This document shows positions 30,529 to 34,223 of a DNA stretch of 34,223 bases, piece by piece. The stretch's first letter is position 1. Each line of letters starts with the position of its first letter. A model generated the notes under the pieces. It was given only the letters and a program-made list of their open reading frames with translations. It ran no database searches and had not been told where the DNA came from. The DNA is from a virus. The position numbers and the translations under genes are program-made. The stretch spans positions 1 through 34,223 of IMG/VR virus record IMGVR_UViG_3300047276_000199; one strand, 5' to 3'.

Positions 30529-30762
30529 TCACACTGCCTCTTTCCCTACCGCCAGATCCACGGGCACACGCAGCACCGGAACGCTCTTCTTCGTGTCAGG
30601 CGTCCGCGCCCAGCCGATCACCGCCACGCTCACAGGCAGCTCCACCGTGTACCAGACATGACGGCAATCCAAGCACCTCCGCTGGCGGGTCACTCTCCCA
30701 GCTTCCTTGCCGTTGGTACTGATCGCCCTGATCTCACCGCTACTGCAGCGTGGGCACTCCAT
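30529..30762 (-). CDS. NrdR-like zinc-ribbon protein
   Basis: This 77-residue protein begins MECPRCSSGEIRAISTNGKE and continues VTRQRRCLDCRHVWYTVELP. Cys3, Cys6, Cys30 and Cys33 with a basic RQRR between match the N-terminal zinc ribbon of NrdR, the repressor of ribonucleotide reductase genes. The ATP-cone that senses nucleotides in NrdR is absent; the rest is a short strand-rich tail ending LAVGKEAV. It could mimic or oppose host NrdR, or be a general single-ribbon regulator. AGGTTACC just upstream provides a ribosome-binding site. Confidence 0.65.
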   Translation of the reverse strand: MECPRCSSGEIRAISTNGKEAGRVTRQRRCLDCRHVWYTVELPVSVAVIGWARTPDTKKSVPVLRVPVDLAVGKEAV

Positions 30763-30816
30763 AGGTAACCTAAACCTGTACCCCGCCACTATGGCACAGT
30801 GAACTTCGGTGAGTGG

Positions 30817-31032
30817 ATGGCGGTGGAACTCTCCACCGAGCAGCAATTCGAGATTGAAAAACAAGCCCGCGCCCTGCTCGAAAGCAAGGACGCGGGCCTT
30901 CTCGCAGCTGCTCTCCTCAAACAGACCTGCTATCAGCAGCAGCTGCTGCAGCAGGCCGTGAACGAGATCGCCCGCCTCGAGTGCGAGCTGATGGGCTGGC
31001 CTAAAACAGATCCGCCTCAATCACCTCAGTAA
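30817..31032 (+). CDS. Small rightward helical protein inside the early region
   Basis: This 71-residue protein is helical: MAVELSTEQQFEIEKQARAL, then LESKDAGLLAAALLKQTCYQ and QQAVNEIARLECELMG, ending in a Pro/Gln tail. The TEQQFEIEKQxRAL type of start resembles short early proteins I associate with cyanobacteria and their phages. It is the only rightward gene between 27824 and 33207, diverges from the NrdR-like gene and ends 32 bases inside the 3' end of the opposing gene at 31001, giving antisense overlap. A GTG at 30799 could extend it by six residues. Confidence 0.6.
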   Translation: MAVELSTEQQFEIEKQARALLESKDAGLLAAALLKQTCYQQQLLQQAVNEIARLECELMGWPKTDPPQSPQ

Positions 31033-31327
31033 CCACGCCATCGGTCGCCTTGGCCAGGCTCTCGGCGGCGCTCTGCGCAGTCACAGGCGGCACCCAATCA
31101 CGAGGCGGCTGTGCCACTGCGCTCACATACGCCAAGCCACTCTTGGCGGTCTTCTTCCAGCCGCTGATGGGCACCTGGACGCTGCCGTACTGATCCGGCG
31201 TCTGGCTCATCACAAACGCACAGAAGGCGTCCAGCTCCTCGACCTTCACGTTCAACATGCCGGAAAAGTCAACCTTGCTCTCGGGCTTGGTGCTTTTGAA
31301 AATGCTCAGGTTCAGTTTGAAGCTCAT
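31001..31327 (-). CDS. Possible single-strand DNA-binding-like early protein
   Basis: This 108-residue protein opens with strands (MSFKLNLSIFKSTKPESKVD), a conserved-looking FSGMLNVKVEELDAFCAFVM segment and QYGSVQVPISGWKKTAKSGL, which could form an OB-like barrel. The C-terminus is disordered then acidic, ending VTEVIEADLF, similar in spirit to the acidic Phe-ended tip of SSB. It lies directly downstream of recT and the HTH gene (ATGA overlap). SSB activity is inference from neighbours and tail; no firm motif is seen. Confidence 0.55.
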   Translation of the reverse strand: MSFKLNLSIFKSTKPESKVDFSGMLNVKVEELDAFCAFVMSQTPDQYGSVQVPISGWKKTAKSGLAYVSAVAQPPRDWVPPVTAQSAAESLAKATDGVVTEVIEADLF

Positions 31328-31557
31328 GGTCTCTGTTGGTTAGTTGGGTGATTTGGCATCCCGCGGAGGTTTCGGGCCTCATAAGCCTCCACCTCAGCCA
31401 CGGGGTACAGGACACGGCCTCCGATCTTCACGAACCTCGGGCCTCGGTTCTGGCTCCTCCAGTTGTCCAGCGTGGCCAGCGTCACGGTGTTGCACCACCG
31501 CGCCACCAGATCCACCGGCCGCAGATAGCCAGGCTGTTCAGAAAATCTCATCGTCAT
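31324..31557 (-). CDS. AlpA/excisionase-like HTH protein
   Basis: This 77-residue protein has a winged-helix, MerR/HTH_17-like core: YLRPVDLVARWCNTVTLATL, then DNWRSQNRGPRFVKIGGRVL and YPVAEVEAYEARNL. The pattern, with a Lys-Ile-Gly-Gly-Arg wing and Tyr-Pro-x-x-x-Val, is that of AlpA- and excisionase-type DNA-bending proteins. The ATG at 31557 has GGAGG five bases upstream; ATGs at 31560 and 31551 compete. It overlaps the end of recT by 20 bases. As excisionase it would bend attP, but distance from int leaves room for a regulatory role. Confidence 0.75.
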   Translation of the reverse strand: MTMRFSEQPGYLRPVDLVARWCNTVTLATLDNWRSQNRGPRFVKIGGRVLYPVAEVEAYEARNLRGMPNHPTNQQRP

Positions 31558-32221
31558 CATTCCCTCCCTCTGCCGGTGCTGCAGCTGCAGGCGGCTCCAC
31601 GATCTTGGCGTTTAGGTCTGTGATGGTCACCGGCGCCGGTGCCGCAGGGCTCACGTCCACCGTTTCAACGTCGATCACCTCCTCCTGCGTCTGGATGCCC
31701 ACCAGCAGGTCAGGGATGAACAGACGCCCCCAAAAGGCCGCAGCCCGGTAGCGGATCATCAGATCGGGCATGGTCAGCCATTTGCTGCCGCTCTTACTCG
31801 CCCACCCTTCTTTTTTGGCCATGGCCATCGTCACCTCAGGACCGCGCAGCTCCTCGCCGGTCTTCAGCTCGGTGGCGACGGCCGTGCAGGCCAGCGTGTC
31901 ACCCTTGCCGGTGATGTCGTACCACAGCGGGCTGAAACGCCCGCATCCGTTGATCAGGCCAATGATGAACTGGCTCGACCAGCTCGGCCGGCCGTGGATG
32001 ATGTGCAGGTTTTGCATCACCATCAGCGGATCCATGCCCATCCGCCGGCTGATGTTCAACGCCACCAAGCAGTTGGCAAAGCCCTGCTGCCCTTGAAACT
32101 GCGGCGGGATTAACGTGCTGCTGGCCAGCGCCTTGGCGATCCGCTGGGCGTCCTCAAACGCCTGGATGCCGCTGAACACGCCAGCGGGTTGTGTTGTCGT
32201 GAGTGCTGTGCTGTCGGTCAT
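31538..32221 (-). CDS. recT: RecT-family single-strand annealing protein
   Basis: This 227-residue protein resembles phage RecT-type annealing proteins. The core reads FANCLVALNISRRMGMDPLM (48-67), VMQNLHIIHGRPSWSSQFII (68-87), then LINGCGRFSPLWYDITGKGD, which fits the family phrase about marker-frequency with HGRPxW. It would anneal strands made by the adjacent exonuclease. The C-terminus is a flexible Pro/Ala tail ending EGGNDDDEIF, strikingly close to the SSB tip DDDIPF. The start ATG lies two bases after the exonuclease stop, placing it in the same operon. Total length is a little short of RecT (269). Confidence 0.85.
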   Translation of the reverse strand: MTDSTALTTTQPAGVFSGIQAFEDAQRIAKALASSTLIPPQFQGQQGFANCLVALNISRRMGMDPLMVMQNLHIIHGRPSWSSQFIIGLINGCGRFSPLWYDITGKGDTLACTAVATELKTGEELRGPEVTMAMAKKEGWASKSGSKWLTMPDLMIRYRAAAFWGRLFIPDLLVGIQTQEEVIDVETVDVSPAAPAPVTITDLNAKIVEPPAAAAPAEGGNDDDEIF

Positions 32222-32222
32222 G

Positions 32223-33104
32223 TCAGTAGGTCTCAATGTCAGGTGCTGTGGTGGGCATTGATCCATCCGGCCGCGGCCGCATCCAGCCGGGCAGACTGAT
32301 CAGCTCGATCTGCTCGCTGTAGCTCGGCCAGCTGTCAGCTGACTTGCACTGAGCCAGCAGCGCCAAGTCGCGCGCGGCATTAGCAGCGCCTGCAGCGATC
32401 ATTTCGTCGTCTGCGGCGTACACGGCAACTGCGTGCGGCCATTTCTTCTCCACGCACACGAACACAAACTGGGCGGGGCGCTGGCCAGTGGCAGCCTGCA
32501 ATCCATCTAGATACCAGCTGGCCTGCAGGTGGTATCTCCATGAGCTGATGCTCTTGCGGAAGCCAGCCGGGCTCGCGTCTTCGGTGGTCTTGAGATCCAC
32601 CACGAGCGAGCCGTCGCTGGTCAGCCAGTCCGGCCGACACTTGCACTCCAGCCCGGTCGCCTCATCCGTCCACATGTGCGTGGTCTCAGCAGCGCCCGGC
32701 AGGTTGAGCAGCATCGCAGCAGCTGGGTGCTTATACACCGCACGCGCCATATGCATCACCTGCTCGGCATCACTGCGGCTGATCACCGTACGACCGCTGG
32801 CGGCCACCGTGAACGCCTCCCATTCCGCCTTGCCTTGCTTGGTGCGCCGGTCGATCCCTTCAGGCGCCATCACATAGCGCGCGTCCCATGCGTCCAGTTC
32901 TAAGACGTGCGTATGGAGCGCAGTGCCCAGCAGCATCGCAGGCGTTGGCTCCGGCTCCACCCGGTTCGGGTCCACATAGCGCGCCCAGTAGTGCAGCGGG
33001 CTGCGCGCCACTAGGTCCAAGTGGCTTTTGCTGACTGCGGAGTGCCGGTGATACTCGGCGTTCTCCATAAACTCGATCTCATCAGGGCTCACGCAACCTA
33101 TCAT
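32223..33104 (-). CDS. RecE-like PD-(D/E)XK exonuclease
   Basis: From the ATG at 33104 this has 293 residues. It matches phage RecE/exonuclease VIII-like proteins: SKSHLDLVARSPLHYWARYV (25-44), GTALHTHVLE (60-69), then CKCRPDWLTSDGSLVVDLKT (154-173) holding candidate Asp159, Asp170 and Lys172, and WRYHLQASWYLDGLQ (189-203) with the Gln-x3-Tyr helix. It would chew back double-stranded ends to feed RecT. AGGAAATG gives a good binding site for this start; ATGs at 33107 and 33068 are alternatives. It is the first gene of the leftward early operon, sharing a divergent region with the helicase. Confidence 0.87.
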   Translation of the reverse strand: MIGCVSPDEIEFMENAEYHRHSAVSKSHLDLVARSPLHYWARYVDPNRVEPEPTPAMLLGTALHTHVLELDAWDARYVMAPEGIDRRTKQGKAEWEAFTVAASGRTVISRSDAEQVMHMARAVYKHPAAAMLLNLPGAAETTHMWTDEATGLECKCRPDWLTSDGSLVVDLKTTEDASPAGFRKSISSWRYHLQASWYLDGLQAATGQRPAQFVFVCVEKKWPHAVAVYAADDEMIAAGAANAARDLALLAQCKSADSWPSYSEQIELISLPGWMRPRPDGSMPTTAPDIETY

Positions 33105-33206
33105 CATTTCCTCCCCCTTCACTGCGGTTCCCGCTAACTCATTGATTTTCTTTGGCTTTCTGGCCTCTGACTCGACTACCACTAGCCGTATCGCAGGTCT
33201 AGTCCC
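33105..33206. promoter_or_regulatory. Divergent control region of exonuclease operon and helicase
   Basis: This 102-base stretch separates two divergent gene sets. It contains a pyrimidine-rich run (TTGATTTTCTTTGGCTTTCT, about 33142-33161) and CTAG repeats flanking CCGTATCGCAGGT near 33182-33202. No clear -10/-35 is visible on either strand. Two opposite promoters with an operator are expected from the layout, but not shown by sequence. Confidence 0.4.
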
Positions 33207-34223
33207 ATGAGTCTTATCCTCCGTCCCTATCAACAGCGCGCCGTTCACGATCTCCGCCTCGCCTTCCGCGATGGCGCACGCGCCCCCCTGCTGGTGCTAC
33301 CCACTGGTGGCGGCAAGACCATCTGCATGGCTGAGATCCTTAGAGGTGTGGCCGCACGCGATCGGTCGGCGGTGGTGCTTGTGCATCGCCGTGAGCTGAT
33401 CACACAGACCGCCAACAAGCTCACACTCGCCGGCGTAGACCACGGTGTAATCGCGGCCGGCACACAGCCAACCGATCACGCCATCCAAGTCGCTTCAGTC
33501 CAGACGCTCGTGCGCCGTCTGGAGCAGGTCAATACCACCCCCGATTTGATCGTTATTGATGAGGCGCACCACGCCACCGCAGGCAGTTGGAAGCGTGTTA
33601 TGGACCACTGGCCCGACGCTCTCCGCCTTGGAGTCACCGCCACACCTGTTCGCCTGGATGGGCGCGGATTATCAGCAGTCTTCGACCGCCTTATTCATGG
33701 CCCGTCTGTTGCGGACCTGATCTTCACTGACCATTTGGTCAATTCTCGGATATACGCACCGCCTGCTGTCGCGGATCTGTCTGCGTTGAAACGTCGAGCT
33801 GGTGACTTTGCCACCGACCAGGCAACAGCTGCAATGGATCGCCCCACGGTCACGGGTGATGCGATCGACCATTACCAGCGCCTAGCTAAAGGCCAGCGCG
33901 CGATTGTTTTCTGCTGCAGTGTTCAGCACGCGGAGCATGTCGCCGCGCAGTTCCTAGCTGCTGGCATCCCGGCTGCCACGCTGCTCGGTTCAACGGACTC
34001 GCTGCGGCGGGATGCCACAGTCTCCGCGTTCGCCTCCGGTCAGCTGCAGGTGCTGGTGACCGTTGATGTGGTCTCTGAGGGCTTCGACATCCCCGCCGCC
34101 TCCTGCGCCATCCTGCTCCGCCCCACCCAGTCGCTCGGCTTCTACCTGCAGCAGGTCGGCCGCGTGCGGCGCCCCGCACCCGGCAAAACCCACGCAGTGA
34201 TCCTCGACCACGTTGGCAACGTC
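33207..34223 (+). CDS. SF2 DEAD/DEAH-type helicase, partial at window end
   Basis: The reading runs from ATG 33207 off the end of the window, 339 residues with no stop. Motifs: RPYQQRAV (6-13, Q-like), LPTGGGKT (31-38, Walker A), VIDEAHH (116-122, DEAH), GVTATP (142-147, motif III), VSEGFDIP near 290-297 (motif V) and QQVGRVRRPAPGK from 315 (motif VI, arginine finger). These order and spacings are those of ResIII/UvrB-like SF2 helicases found in phage replication modules. It would unwind DNA for replication or recombination. It diverges from the RecE-like gene and begins a rightward early transcript. Confidence 0.92.
   Translation, partial: MSLILRPYQQRAVHDLRLAFRDGARAPLLVLPTGGGKTICMAEILRGVAARDRSAVVLVHRRELITQTANKLTLAGVDHGVIAAGTQPTDHAIQVASVQTLVRRLEQVNTTPDLIVIDEAHHATAGSWKRVMDHWPDALRLGVTATPVRLDGRGLSAVFDRLIHGPSVADLIFTDHLVNSRIYAPPAVADLSALKRRAGDFATDQATAAMDRPTVTGDAIDHYQRLAKGQRAIVFCCSVQHAEHVAAQFLAAGIPAATLLGSTDSLRRDATVSAFASGQLQVLVTVDVVSEGFDIPAASCAILLRPTQSLGFYLQQVGRVRRPAPGKTHAVILDHVGNV

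Noticed and set aside
30527-30543. CRP-like TGTGA-7-TCACA dyad
   Set aside because: CRP sites have a six-base spacer, and this one lies in the 3' end of the NrdR-like gene without an obvious promoter.
1-34223. CRISPR arrays, reverse transcriptase or diversity-generating retroelement, insertion sequences, photosynthesis genes
   Set aside because: No regularly spaced repeats, no RT motif, no transposase and no psbA/psbD-like gene were seen in reading the window.

Overview
The window is most of the genome of a temperate, lambda-like siphophage, probably infecting a unicellular picocyanobacterium of the Synechococcus/Cyanobium type. The phage part rests on recognisable families in lambda-like order: GpA-type large terminase, lambda-type portal, HK97-type capsid, tail tube, tail chaperones, tape measure, J-like tip protein, fibre, endolysin, tyrosine integrase. 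The host part is inference. The tail-fibre N- and C-termini, the tail-fibre chaperone and several tiny basic or membrane proteins resemble what I remember from cyanophages, and the attachment site matches an initiator-type tRNA-Met. GC is high throughout, except in one adhesin-like gene (22316-22966) that is visibly lower.

Layout. Positions 5-25662 are one rightward run. It begins with DNA processing and packaging (ParB-domain methyltransferase, small and large terminase). The head follows (adaptor, portal, a fused prohead protease-major capsid protein, small head and connector proteins), then the tail (terminator, tube, chaperones joined by a probable -1 frameshift, tape measure, minor tail and tip proteins, two more tube-like proteins, fibre, adhesin, fibre chaperone). 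The run ends with a lysis cassette (two small membrane proteins and a GH24-M15 endolysin) and a dCTP deaminase/dUTPase-fold protein. A terminator lies inside the 3' end of the convergent integrase gene.

Positions 25691-27071 are the integration module: a leftward integrase, an attP core formed by the 3' half of a tRNA(CAT) with CCA and a terminator, and pairs of 8-bp repeats spaced 11 bp on both sides that look like integrase arm sites. Phage genes lie on both sides of the core, so this is the un-integrated arrangement.

Positions 27061-34223 hold the early region. It is mostly a tightly overlapping leftward chain of small genes ending near 27821 and starting at a RecE-like exonuclease (33104). 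It includes a RecT annealing protein, an HTH protein, a possible SSB-like protein, an NrdR-like zinc ribbon, a DUF3310-like protein, zinc-binding and membrane microproteins. An HNH nuclease and two other small genes face the other way. The window ends inside a rightward SF2 helicase. No repressor, replication initiator, cos site or photosynthesis gene is visible; the repressor and any cos site may lie beyond the ends.

Family assignments were made by reading motifs, without database searches. Most early small genes have no function I can name.
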